DNA of 64,000 nt from Rhodocollybia butyracea (lineage: Eukaryota; Basidiomycota; Agaricomycetes; Agaricales; Omphalotaceae). The notes under the pieces were generated by a model, which worked only from the letters and a program-made list of their open reading frames with translations, was not told where the DNA came from and did not search any database. The translations under genes were made by a program, and so were the position numbers. The stretch covers positions 186,001 through 250,000 of the forward strand of contig JADNRY010000065.1 of NCBI GenBank assembly GCA_015501585.1, in the 5' to 3' direction. Each line of letters starts with the position of its first letter. The first letter of the stretch is position 1. Of this stretch, positions 11,325-20,633 are shown in pieces.

Positions 11325-12278
11325 TTAAAAAGCAGATCCAAGCACTTTTAATGCCAAAGCACGCAAAATCTAAGATGAAGAGTCAGTGACTGGCTAGAGA
11401 AAGTTGACAAGGATTACCTCAGCCTGTAAAGTACGAGAGGTATCAGATACTAAGCAAAACAATAGATAGGATGTATCCAACGTACTTTCTGGGATCCGCC
11501 CAGCTCATTAAACACTGCGGCAACACTCTTTCCCTTTGCATCTCTAATTGAACCTAATCGGTTCCCAGCAAATGCACCCACCATAGCGCCAGGAACATTG
11601 GCGACGATGAATCCAATACCCCCACCGCAAGCGGCGCCAAAGTATCCCCACCAAGGAACTCTGCGCTCGACCTCGGGGCGTAAAAGCTAGGTGAAAATTT
11701 ATTAGAGAAAAAGGCGCAATAATAGACGTGCGTACCTCCTCAAATACATCAGTAAAGACACCTTCAGCATCTGGTTGTTGCGTTTGTCCATTCGGAGCGC
11801 CTGGACCTGCTCCACCACCAAACAGGCCGCTGAATTGCGAAAAGAAAGTGGAGGAAGAGCTAGGATCTTGAGAACGTTCACTAGATGACCTGGATGAATG
11901 GAGTGAATCATATTCCCTTCTCCGTGTTGGGTCTGAGAGCACGTAGTATGCATCAGCAAGAGCCTAATCCAACATTATAAGTCACGAATTGAGAGATAAG
12001 AGATAGCTTGCCTGGAAGTTCTCCGTGGCTCTCTTCTTTACTGATGGAGCGGCATTCACTAGACGGTCAGGATGCGTCCTGGATCCATGAGCTTTGGAAG
12101 GCAATTAGTGAGAGGGCTAAGAAAGTTACCTCAAACTTTCTTTCTTGTAAGCTTGACGAATCTCGTCTTGTGTTGCCGTCTTGGGAATGTCAAGGATGGC
12201 ATAGTAGTCTAAAAAAGAAGAGTTTAGATATACGAAACAGAAACGATATAGAATATACATACCAGGGAATTGGGACAT
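11325..12278 (-). CDS. J-domain (DnaJ-type) co-chaperone with glycine-zipper-like C-terminus
   Basis: Hsp40 co-chaperone that should stimulate an Hsp70. Exons give MSQFP, then DYYAILDIPKTATQDEIRQA, YKKESLRTHPDRLV and ATENFQALADAYYVLSDP with RRREYD: a complete J domain including the HPD motif. A Ser/Gly-rich linker (FFSQFSGLFGGGAGPGAP) follows, and then a C-terminal part with PWWGYFGAACGGGIGFIVAN and VPGAMVGAFAGNRLGSIRD, small-residue hydrophobic stretches that may insert in or lie on a membrane. The end is GGSQK-AE-ILRALALKVLGSAF, where AE is encoded by a 6-nt exon at 11418-11423. Introns include the region after MSQFP, the HPD-proximal one, one near 11690-11740, and the two flanking the micro-exon. 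Location (ER, mitochondrion or cytosol) is not decided by the sequence. Divergent from prefoldin 1, 118 bp apart. Confidence 0.9.
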
Positions 12279-12396
12279 GCTGGTAAGAGTGCAAGAAGAA
12301 GAACGAAATTAAAATATAACGACGTCATTGTTAATTAAGCGCCGTGGCGCTACCGCGCGCGCCTAGATAGGCGTCTAAAGTTTTTCTCACGCAAAC
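12279..12396. promoter_or_regulatory. Bidirectional promoter, J-protein / prefoldin 1
   Basis: Only 118 bp separate the two start codons. The spacer has a very GC-rich core (gccgtggcgctaccgcgcgc) and a TTAAGCGCC motif at 12335-12343 that recurs in other promoters of this window. Two chaperone genes sharing one promoter suggests joint control. Confidence 0.6.
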
Positions 12397-12981
12397 ATGT
12401 CTCTACCAGATGAAACTCTTCGCAAAGTCCGTTTGTTTATATCAGTTCCCGCTGCAGTTTACTCATACAAATTTTTAAGATCCTCGTTCAAATACAACAA
12501 ACCGCAATACAATCTCAACGAGCACATAGTATTACCACGCAGCAAACCTCTGTGAAAGAACGTGAGCGGAGAATATTACACCTCACAATAGAGGAAATTG
12601 GTGCGATCAAGGAGGATGTGAATCTTTACAAGGGTGTCGGAAAGATGTTTGTTTCCTAACAATCTCTGGAGAGAAATCCACCTCAATATACCTTGATTAG
12701 GTTTATGATGGTTCCAAGGAAGGAGATGGAGACACAGCTGAAGACTCAGGAGAAGGAACTATCGGATGATATTATCAGTTTGAATAAGAAGGTGAGAGTA
12801 TGAAACTTTTACATTCTATAATTGGCTGGCTAATTCTGCATCGCGTTACAGGCAAAATACCTGGAAAAGCAATTTAATGATTCACAGTCGCAGTTGCGAG
12901 ATATCGTGCGTCCTTAGCGATCTATCTTTGTCCCCTGTTAATATCGTTATTTTGCAGTTCCATCATGCCCCAAGACAATAA
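12397..12981 (+). CDS. pfd1: Prefoldin subunit 1
   Basis: Beta-type subunit of the hexameric prefoldin chaperone, which hands unfolded actin and tubulin to the CCT chaperonin in the cytosol. Five short exons: MSLPDETLRK; ILVQIQQTTAIQSQRAHSIT...KERERRILHLTIEEIGAIKE...LYKGVGKM; FMMVPRKEMETQLKTQEKEL; AKYLEKQFNDSQSQLRDI; FHHAPRQ. Two coiled-coil helices flank the YKGVGKMF-MVPR beta-hairpin, which is diagnostic for subunit 1. About 125 residues, normal for the family. Introns are canonical and 50-65 nt. The final exon is only seven codons plus the stop. Because no exon is long, a simple open-frame scan misses this gene. Confidence 0.92.
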
Positions 12982-13639
12982 TAATGTTTGCCTGTTTCTT
13001 TTCGGTCAAGCTCTTGTATCACTACGCTGTGTCCAATACGGTTGAATACCAGCGAGTTATCTCAATCTATACTACATCTTATTGGCGGGGAACTACGACA
13101 GAACTAGTCTATTCAAGTACACTCCTTGGTCGAACTATCCATCAAACAGCTTCTCTGTGCCTCCGGAAAATTAACCTTCTCCTTACTCATACTTGGTTGT
13201 TTGTCGTTCCGACTGTTAGGAATGAAACGCGATCATCTTCTTCAAACGACGGAAGTGAGATAAGAAGCATAACAGTGGGTAAAACGCTGTACTTCAAAGC
13301 TGAATCCCGCAGTACGGCCGTGCATGTCTAGAGATTGATTAAAATGTTTCAAAGGTCGTGTGAACTGGGTGGAAAAGCCTTAGCCTAAGCCAGCACAATA
13401 GTGAGAAGACATAGTCTCCTTCACAAAAGAAACTATTGGCGCTCTCTTGGGTCTCCATGCACAACGTCCTTTGGGGGGCTCGTGGACAATATCGAAGCGT
13501 ACATGACACACGAGAATATGTAGTCTGTCCAGTGTCCTCAACTTCGGTCTGCTGGAGACCGATCTCTAAGTAAGTACGGAAGCAGCATAAACTAATCACT
13601 CCAAGCAAGCACTGAATGAGATATCCATAATTTATGAAG
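12982..13639. other. Gene-free host sequence left of transposon A
   Basis: Holds the prefoldin 3' UTR. Overlapping open frames (12984-13331 plus, 13339-13737 minus) show no recognisable domain, and the minus frame runs into the transposon end, so I do not call a gene. Confidence 0.4.
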
Positions 13640-13647
13640 AGACGCGT

Positions 13648-13991
13648 ACGGTAGGCGGGAAGCCCACGGTTGATTTTTTCGTTTTTGTGCTCCATTGTTC
13701 TATAACTATTAACTTTATGACATTGACAAATATCCATTGTCCTCTACCTTACTGCCTCTACTGGACATTCTGGCCTCCCTTGTCATTATCCCGCTCCCCG
13801 CCTGCTCTCCGCCCACTGCCCGACACTTGCCTAACATAATACCGTGTAGGTTAATGGTCACATGCCTCTTCAACAGTCAGTTTCATCGTCCTTAGTCCTA
13901 CTTGTCCCTCTGTTGCTCTGGATATTTTGGCGGCCTACCCTGTCACTGCCCGCCAACCGCCTGCCACCATATCCCGCTCCCCACCCCACTA
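13648..13991 (+). repeat. Left terminal inverted repeat of element A
   Basis: Begins ACGGTAGGCGGGAAG. Matches the reverse complement of about 15277-15604: perfect for the first 65 bp, then similar with small indels. Within it, units containing tcccgctccccgcc followed by cactgcccgacac or cactgcccgccaa repeat, forming subterminal motifs. Confidence 0.88.
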
Positions 13992-14379
13992 TGCTAATCT
14001 GTATTAGCACTGGGGCGCTTTTTATACCACCGTAAACAAACTTGCACATCTTCTTGATTACCAACGGAGATATAATTAATTCTTGGCTCGATCAGCCGTA
14101 TACATAGTACAAGCGAAGATATCATGCATATGGGTACAATACACCATTATCGAGAATATGAACCGTCTTGTTGAAGATATCCTATTCGTTATCATACACA
14201 AGCTTTGGGCACCCGATCTCTTGTCACCCTGAGTGGCAAGTATATTAAACTCATCTGGAACCCATTGAAAAGCTTCTCCCTCAGTAACTGGGATCCCTTG
14301 CGCAGAGTATCAACTGCTTCATGGTCAACCGGGCAGCCCAGATACTCTAGCCCATACACCGCGCAGGAAAATCAAAAAC

Positions 14380-14954
14380 AACATCAGGTGAAACCCAGAT
14401 GGGAGTTTCTTCTCGCGCTGAAACCGAGTAGCGTTGCTATTGAACATATCCTTGAACTCGTCAAGGTGCACTTGAACAATCTGAGGCCAGAGCCATTGGA
14501 ACAAATCACTAAGAATTTGAGATAAGAATGGGCATTGATTCAGCTAGTGTAGATTGATTGACGTATGCATGACCCGCAGTCACACTGCCGCCGTTCGTGT
14601 CTACGCCGCAAGCTCGAGAAACAACACGACAATCTGTGGAAGAAGTCCCCACACTATACAAAGTTCAAAGAAATCAACTCAGCGCCAGCCACGAAAGCTA
14701 GCTGGGACTACTGGAAGCTATCTCGCCATCTACCTCGGAAATTTCTCACTGTTCTCACCCAACTTTGTACCGGGCATATCCCTCTGCAAAAACATCCCCA
14801 TCGCATAAAACGAGCCGACTCGCCTACATGTCCATACGGCACCTTTTTCTCTATGTCGACAAAACCAAACGCTTCCACCACATTCTCGGAGACCTCCCGG
14901 AGCTACCGGAAAACAAAGATGAATAGCCTCCTCCCCCTCCCCCATTTCCATTAG
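14380..14954 (+). pseudogene. Degenerate non-LTR retrotransposon fragment (RT/RNase H end) inside element A
   Basis: Two broken frames. The first (up to 14525) contains PRWEFLLALKPSSVAIEHI. The second (14565-14954) contains SWDYWKLSRHLPRKFLTVLT and then LCTGHIPLQKHPHRIKRADS PTCPYG. The TGHIPL-HRIK-ADSP-CP block is the recognisable C-terminal part of fungal non-LTR reverse-transcriptase/RNase H polyproteins, where it precedes a zinc-knuckle-like cysteine-histidine motif. No polymerase palm motif is present, and stops interrupt the reading, so this is a dead passenger. A diverged copy of the first block (PRWELLLELKPSHIAIEHVL) is found in element B at about 16660-16721. Confidence 0.7.
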
Positions 14955-15159
14955 CTACCTTTTCTCTCATTGTTCCTCATTTTCTTGCATTTTTCTTTCT
15001 CATATCTCCTCCATGTCTCTCTCACATGTCTCTGTTACATTTCTCTCTCACATTTCTCTGAAATCTCACTCCATACATCTACATACACTACCTACATTAC
15101 TTTACTTATCCACCTTGACGCACGGACATTATCACAACGTCAACCAGTGTGTAATGATA

Positions 15160-15310
15160 CGACGGGCAGTGGGCGGGGAACGGGATAGGTGGCGGGCAAT
15201 GACCGGTAAGGCCGAAATGTCCAGAACAGTGGCAACAAAGGCCCAAAGTCAGTATAGAACAATGGATGATATCATAAAGTGGGCGGGGAGCGGGTTATGG
15301 TGGCGGGCAG
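15160..15310. repeat. Internal copy of the subterminal G-rich array in element A
   Basis: The stretch cgggcagtgggcggggaacgggataggtggcggg, then tgtccagaacagtggcaac and gtagtatagaacaatgg-like sequence, repeats what is seen next to the right end of element B (about 16885-17010). Element A therefore carries this subterminal block a second time inside its own right inverted repeat. Confidence 0.7.
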
Positions 15311-15604
15311 TGACAAGGTAGGCCACCGAAATGTCCAGAGCAACAGAGGGCAAAGTAGGACTAAGGTCGATAAAACCATTGATGAGGCATGTGACCATTA
15401 ACCTACACGGTATTGTGTCAGGCAAGTGTCGGGCAGTGGGCGGAGAGCAGGCGGGGAGCGGGATAGTGGCAGGGGAGGCTGGAATGTCCGGTAGAGGTAA
15501 CACAATGGATATCTGACAATGATCATTGATGTCATAACCTTAATAGTTATAGAACAATGGAGCACAAAAACGAAAAAATCAACCGTGGGCTTCCCGCCTA
15601 CCGT
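15277..15604 (-). repeat. Right terminal inverted repeat of element A
   Basis: Reverse complement of the left repeat, ending CTTCCCGCCTACCGT next to the second AGACGCGT. It includes the G-rich units gtgggcggagagcagg and gcggggagcgggatag. Confidence 0.88.
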
Positions 15605-15612
15605 AGACGCGT

Positions 15613-15869
15613 TCGTCTAGGCGTCAGTGTCGCAATGATCGCTTAAGGGCAGAAAGGTTCAGAAGGAGAATAAATGCCTTCCGCACTGAGATCTCAGGCG
15701 AAAGAAACTTCTTGACCTTCTAATTATCGCGTCGTTCTGAAATCGCTGGTATAATTCAATCATATATACCTGAAAACTATCTGATCGCGAAGACAATAAA
15801 GGATCCTAAAACATAAGGCCTAGTGTAGGCTTGGAATTGATATATCATTTGCGCCTTCCTCATCCATTT
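15613..15869. other. Host spacer between the two transposons
   Basis: About 260 bp of unique-looking sequence with no open frame or repeat that I can see. Confidence 0.4.
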
Positions 15870-16050
15870 ACGGTAGGCGGGAAGCCCACGGTTGATTTTT
15901 TCATTTTTATACTCCATTGTTCCTTTGTTTTATGATATCATCTATTGTCCTATACTGACTTCGGGCCTTTGTTGCCAGTGGACATTCCGGCCCTATCCGC
16001 CATTGCCCGCCACCTATCCCGCTCCCGCCCACTGCCCGACACCACACTAT
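15870..16050 (+). repeat. Left terminal inverted repeat of element B
   Basis: Starts ACGGTAGGCGGGAAG and carries one G/C-rich subterminal unit ending cactgcccgacacc. Imperfectly complementary to the right end. Confidence 0.8.
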
Positions 16051-16879
16051 CGGGATTGAACGGTATTCGCTTATGTTTGCTTATACCACTGCGAAAAACA
16101 AGATAATGTGCACAGCCTCTCAATTAGTACGCCGTACAGTCAATGCGCTTGACACCGTAGATACTTGAGCAAGACTGTCTATTTCCCCACCTCCCTTATA
16201 ACTAATGATGTGACCAACACATACATGAAAGGTCATGTAGTAACAGTATGGAGTGCTGACTCTGGATCGAGGTCATACAGCATACCTTTTCTATACCTCT
16301 AGCTTGTGATCTTGAGTTCGACTCATAAGTATTTATCTATGAGACCAGCCACTGGTACAAGCTACATGAGTAGGTGTAAGTAAAGGAGCTTACCCTCAGT
16401 AGTGTACTTTGTATAAAGGACCGTACGTGCTGTTTATAGGTGGTCGACGCGAAACTGTCAGGTGAGGACTAGGGACTCGGAGAAAAGAAACGGTAGGAAT
16501 AAATGATACATAAAAGAAAAAACCACCTTCCTCAGAGGATATTAGAGGATATACCAAACCCAGCCCGCTACAAAACACATCTCAACACATCTCATGTTCT
16601 TCGGAAGCAAAAGGCGGGGGGCAGAACTCCTTGGCATGAAGCCCCCCTTGACAGAAACCCCCGATGGGAGCTTCTTCTCGAGCTGAAACCGAGTCACATT
16701 GCTATTGAACATGTCCTTTAACTCATCAAGGCGTTTGTACTGCATGTGGTTTGTCCAAGGTTTGTCGGACAGTGGGCGGGGGCAGGGTGGTGGCAAGGTG
16801 GCGGGCAATTCAATACAGGTAATATACCGTACAATAGTAAATGATATCGCAAAATTATAGGCCATTGAATGTATCGGTG

Positions 16880-17058
16880 TGTTGGACAGTGGGCGGGGAG
16901 CGGAATAGGTGACGGGCAATAACATACGGCAGCCAGAATGTATAGAACAGTAGCGACAAAGGCTCAAAGTCGGTACAGCACAATAGATGATATCATTGAA
17001 TTATAGAACAATAGAGCACAAAATCAACAAAATCAACCGTGGGCTTCCCGCCTACCGT
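16880..17058 (-). repeat. Right terminal inverted repeat of element B
   Basis: Ends CTTCCCGCCTACCGT. Contains cagtgggcggggagcgg. A further G-rich unit (cagtgggcgggggcagg) lies inward at about 16771-16787. Confidence 0.8.
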
Positions 17059-17228
17059 ATCCATTAGCAATTACTTTGATGAATGCTCTTGTTCGTCTAA
17101 GCATAGAATTTTGAGTAATCAACAACGCCTAAAATTCAATTTGAGCGTGTGACAAAAAGCACACAGAAATTTAACGTACTACTATACAATTAACAAGTAC
17201 AAACTACAACCAGTTTTAGGCCAGCCAA

Positions 17229-19854
17229 CTAAGCGATGTTGCCTGATGGGAACGAAGGAGGAGGCCGTGGACTTTCAAACGCTCCGGGCGCTTGATTCTG
17301 GTTCACGGATGATGGTCTTGGTCCACTTATTGCAAGTTTTGGCTGTGAAGGCAGCGCTAACCGCCCAGTTGCAGGTTTACGAGGACCGACGGGTGCTGCA
17401 GATGGCGCGCGCGAACCTGCAGTTGTCAACGGCGAAGAAACAGCGGGGGCCGAAGTTACGTTGCCAAGGAAGAAAGGCCGAAGTTGTGGATATGAAGTTT
17501 TACGAGTAAGTTCGGCAATAGTATTCACATCCTTATCCTCGTCATCAGCGATACCCTGATCTCGAGCCTCATTAGCTAGTGGCTCTTCTTCTTGAGAATT
17601 TTCTATCTCGGGCTTAGGCGGTATTTCAGCTGTTAATGCCAAGGGTCTCAAGGAAGTGGAGCTATCGACCACTTCTGATGTTAATGGACGCGACGATGAG
17701 GGCAAGGTTAAATCTGGAAAGATCAGCTTAAGATATAATTTTCAGGGCACAAACACAAACACAATTCACCTCCGATAAACGATGTGACGTCGTATAAGGT
17801 GGCATTGGAGCCAGTGGACCTGCCAAGTACCAGGCCAATTGGGGCATGTAGCGAATCAATTGAACCGTTCAAATCAAAGGACGAGGGCACGTCTCGACGA
17901 GATAACCTTGCTCGTTTTGCGCGTATCGCCGCCAAGGACGTTCGCGGAGGTTCAACGCCAACAGTTGGTGGATCAGGGAATACAGAAAGTGAGAACTCGC
18001 TACGGGCAGAAGATGTTGTAGCTGAGCTAATGGTGCGGTTAATGCGAGAGTTCGCAGAGCGACCCGGTTCTTCTTCTTGTGGTGATAAACCCTCGGGAAG
18101 CGCTTCTTCCATGGAAGGTGGGGAGAACAACCGGAGTGCCGCAATACTCCTATCGAGTTCAGCTTGCTGTTGAATGAGCTCATCAAAGGAAGATATACTC
18201 GGCTCGCGTGTACGAGCCAATGATGAACCAATCGAGTTACGCTTCTGTCTGACAATCCCATCGAGTCCATACACAGGAGACTCTGTCCTAGAACTATTGA
18301 AAGATCTCGTGTCGTCAGCAATGAAAGCTGGGTTTGGAGGAGACAGGGACAGGAGCGAGTCACGGCTCAGCCCATAGTAACGCAACGAAACGCCAGTGTA
18401 AGGTCGATCTGTCCTTTGATCTAATTCCGAAAGCAAAACAGACGGGGTATCGACAGGAACTGGGGCAATAGGATCAATAAAGGGAATAGAATTGTGAGGG
18501 ATATTCGGAGAAGGCGATGTCGGAGCATTTTGCTGTCCCGATTCCCGAATTGCCATGTGACTCGACTCTGCAACCACTGGCTGCACCGGGGGTGGTGAGA
18601 CTATGATAAACCCAGCTTCGTTGGACCCAGGACCTGCTTCCACATCTTCTGACATTCGCCGCTCTCTAGATTTCAACCGAGGGGCAAGTATCCAAGAAGA
18701 AACCCGAGATACCATCGATGTTCTGGATTGAGGTTCTTCGGAAGTTGGAAGCGCACCAGAAGGAGCAAACGGCATTGTAGGTGACCGTAGATCCTGAGGT
18801 TTCTCATCTGACATTTGAATACTACTCGGTCGGGTGGGTCTGACTGGGATTTTGTAAAAAGCCACCACCAATAAAAAGATTATCATGATATAGACCTCGA
18901 TTGCTTGAAGGAACCGCCCGAGAGTTGATTCCGAGAAAGAGACTGATTGAAATAAGCGTGAAAATATTTGAGAAGTATCCAGGTATACTCACAGTGGGCC
19001 AACTGTCCAATACTAAGAGCAAGGTTGATAAGTAACGCAATCAATGGAACACCATAAAACCGGAAGGGTTTCCACCAAGGCGACTCCGGCGATAAAAAAA
19101 CATTGAGAAACACTTTCAGTATGAACAGAGCAGTGACCAGAATCTCGACAGTTGATTCGAGCATGTACACGGTACCAAAATGCCTAACCGCGATCCGCCA
19201 GATGATTTGCAGTATAGGAATCGAAAGAATGGCCGCCAACAGGATATACTTTAGGAAAATACCGAGATGTCCCCACCGATCCCATCTGGCGCTATGGGAG
19301 TTTTCCGCATAGTAAAAGTAGGCTTTTGGGTCACTGAAGTTCGCTGTTGGTGGTGGTTCTCCTCGTGGCCTTTCAGCAATAAAAGTCCACCAGAAGAGAT
19401 ACTTCAAACCCGTTCCAGCACTAAAACCCACTTCTCGTATGTTCATCAAAATTGTGATGCTCGAACTTATGCCCGTTCCTTTATCCACATTCAGGTTTCC
19501 TCGAGAAAGTAGTTGGGCCAGATCAAGGACTACGGCGCCGAAGCTGAATAAAGCAGTGGAATAAAGATATATGGAAAGCCTACATTGACGATTAGTATAA
19601 AGTTCGCAAGCAAAGACTAATCATGAACGCACAAATTGACACGTCTCATGATAAGCATGAAAGCGAAGAAAGCAAAGGCTACCAGTCCAACAGAAAAGAA
19701 GGGAATATCCGCAAGAACTAATTCGATCTAGAATTTTGCCTGTTAGAACCGAGAAGTAGTTGTTTCGGATTCCAAGACTCACTGCACGATCACTTGTGAG
19801 AGTGGTGCTGGCTCTGGGTACAAGAGCTTGAACCGTCAGGGAATGAACAAGCAT
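17229..19854 (-). CDS. Orphan seven-transmembrane protein with long Ser/Pro-rich cytosolic tail
   Basis: Receptor-like topology, no recognised ligand family. Joined exons give spans LVLADIPFFSVGLVAFAFFA, LLSIYLYSTALFSFGAVVLD, ILMNIREVGFSAGTGLKYLF, LGIFLKYILLAAILSIPILQ, VEILVTALFILKVFLNVFL, FYGVPLIALLINLALSIGQL and FLQAIEVYIMIIFLLVVAFY, then a tail of more than 500 residues rich in Ser, Pro and Arg with many possible phosphosites. Supported introns: about 19736-19779, 19569-19625, 18940-18990 and 17705-17770. The start is uncertain. The ATG at 19854 is chosen, but an upstream exon beginning near 20050 (MHKSAGFLTPSS) could splice in phase at about 19918. The C-terminus ends FESPRPPPSFPSGNIA. 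A role in sensing is inference from topology only. Confidence 0.65.
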
Positions 19855-20633
19855 AGCGAAATGTCGACAAAGACCAGGTTGAATCCAGCTCAACTGTGAG
19901 TGAAACCAAGAGTTGACCTGCAAACCAATGGAATATGAAAGGCAACGAAAAGGAGCGATGGAACTGCTCCAGCTGAGTAGCTCAGCTAACTACTTTGTAC
20001 TCCCTCGAAGAGTACAGAGAAGAAGGGGTAAGGAAACCGGCACTTTTATGCATTATGGCTTGACGACAGAATCAAAACATCATTGGTGGAAATTTGTGAG
20101 GTTGATCAGATCTACCGTTCATTGATACTAGCGCTAATTTGGTGATTACCAACACTGTCTCACTTTATCTTTTTTCCTTACCAAAAGTCTCGTTTACAGT
20201 GCCTTCATGCAGCGTTGTCAACCAATTAGTACGGTCTGTCCCTTGTTTCTGGCCAAGCTGGTCAAGACTGTCCACGAACAACAAAAGGTTTAAGCGCTCA
20301 CGATGTCTGTGGCACGATTCGCGATTCGTATTACCCGAGTTCGAAAAAAGTAGAGGAACATGCATCAGTCCATACACTACGAAACGCTACACACAGTGCT
20401 TAAGTGCGCTGCAAGAGGAGAGAGATATAGCATTCTGATCAAGATCCTTAGCAGTACTTTCCCTCGCAATGCCTTCCAAAGCGTGTTACTGACGTTTTAA
20501 TGCTTCTCGCGGAACACTTTCAAAATTGACACAACACTGGAAATACATTTCAACACATATCAAAGCACAAAAAGTCCATCGGAAGTCCTTAGATACCACC
20601 ATCAGTTCTATTCTCATAAAGCTCTTCATCGAT
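19855..20633. other. Promoter and 3' flank region, no gene seen
   Basis: About 780 bp between the seven-TM gene start and the LIM gene stop, both on the minus strand. It may include a first coding exon of the seven-TM gene near 19995-20050. Open frames around 20139-20438 have no protein-like features. Confidence 0.4.

Larger units (their letters stand above)
13640..15612. mobile_element. Non-autonomous TIR DNA transposon A with 8-bp target duplication
   Basis: The element spans 13648-15604 (1957 bp) and is flanked by the direct repeat AGACGCGT at 13640-13647 and 15605-15612, an exact 8-bp target-site duplication. Both ends start ACGGTAGGCGGGAAG and stay inverted-complementary for about 330-345 bp, the outer 65 bp perfectly. 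No transposase frame is present. The 8-bp duplication is typical of hAT, P and KDZ/Zisupton superfamilies; I cannot choose between them. Subterminal G/C-rich repeats (see separate entries) fit transposase-binding arrays. The interior carries a broken non-LTR retroelement fragment. The perfect duplication and TIR identity suggest a fairly recent insertion. Confidence 0.9.
15862..17066. mobile_element. Non-autonomous TIR DNA transposon B, sibling of A
   Basis: The element spans 15870-17058 (1189 bp). It has the same termini as A (ACGGTAGGCGGGAAG inward from both ends, about 30 bp near-perfect, then diverging TIRs of at least 170 bp). Flanks are ATCCATTT (15862-15869) and ATCCATTA (17059-17066), an 8-bp duplication with one mismatch, which suggests an older insertion than A. 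The same subterminal units occur on both ends (tcccgctcccgcccactgcccgacac at left; cagtgggcggggagcgg at right). The interior shares the PRWEL-LELKPS-IAIEH block with A but is otherwise different. No transposase is encoded. Confidence 0.85.

Noticed and set aside
12984..13331. Plus-strand open frame of 115 codons after prefoldin 1
   Set aside because: Lies in the 3' flank of prefoldin 1, composition is not protein-like, and there is no homology I recognise.
16542..16967. Minus-strand 141-codon open frame in element B
   Set aside because: Covers subterminal repeats of the transposon; translation is repeat-derived and has no transposase motif.
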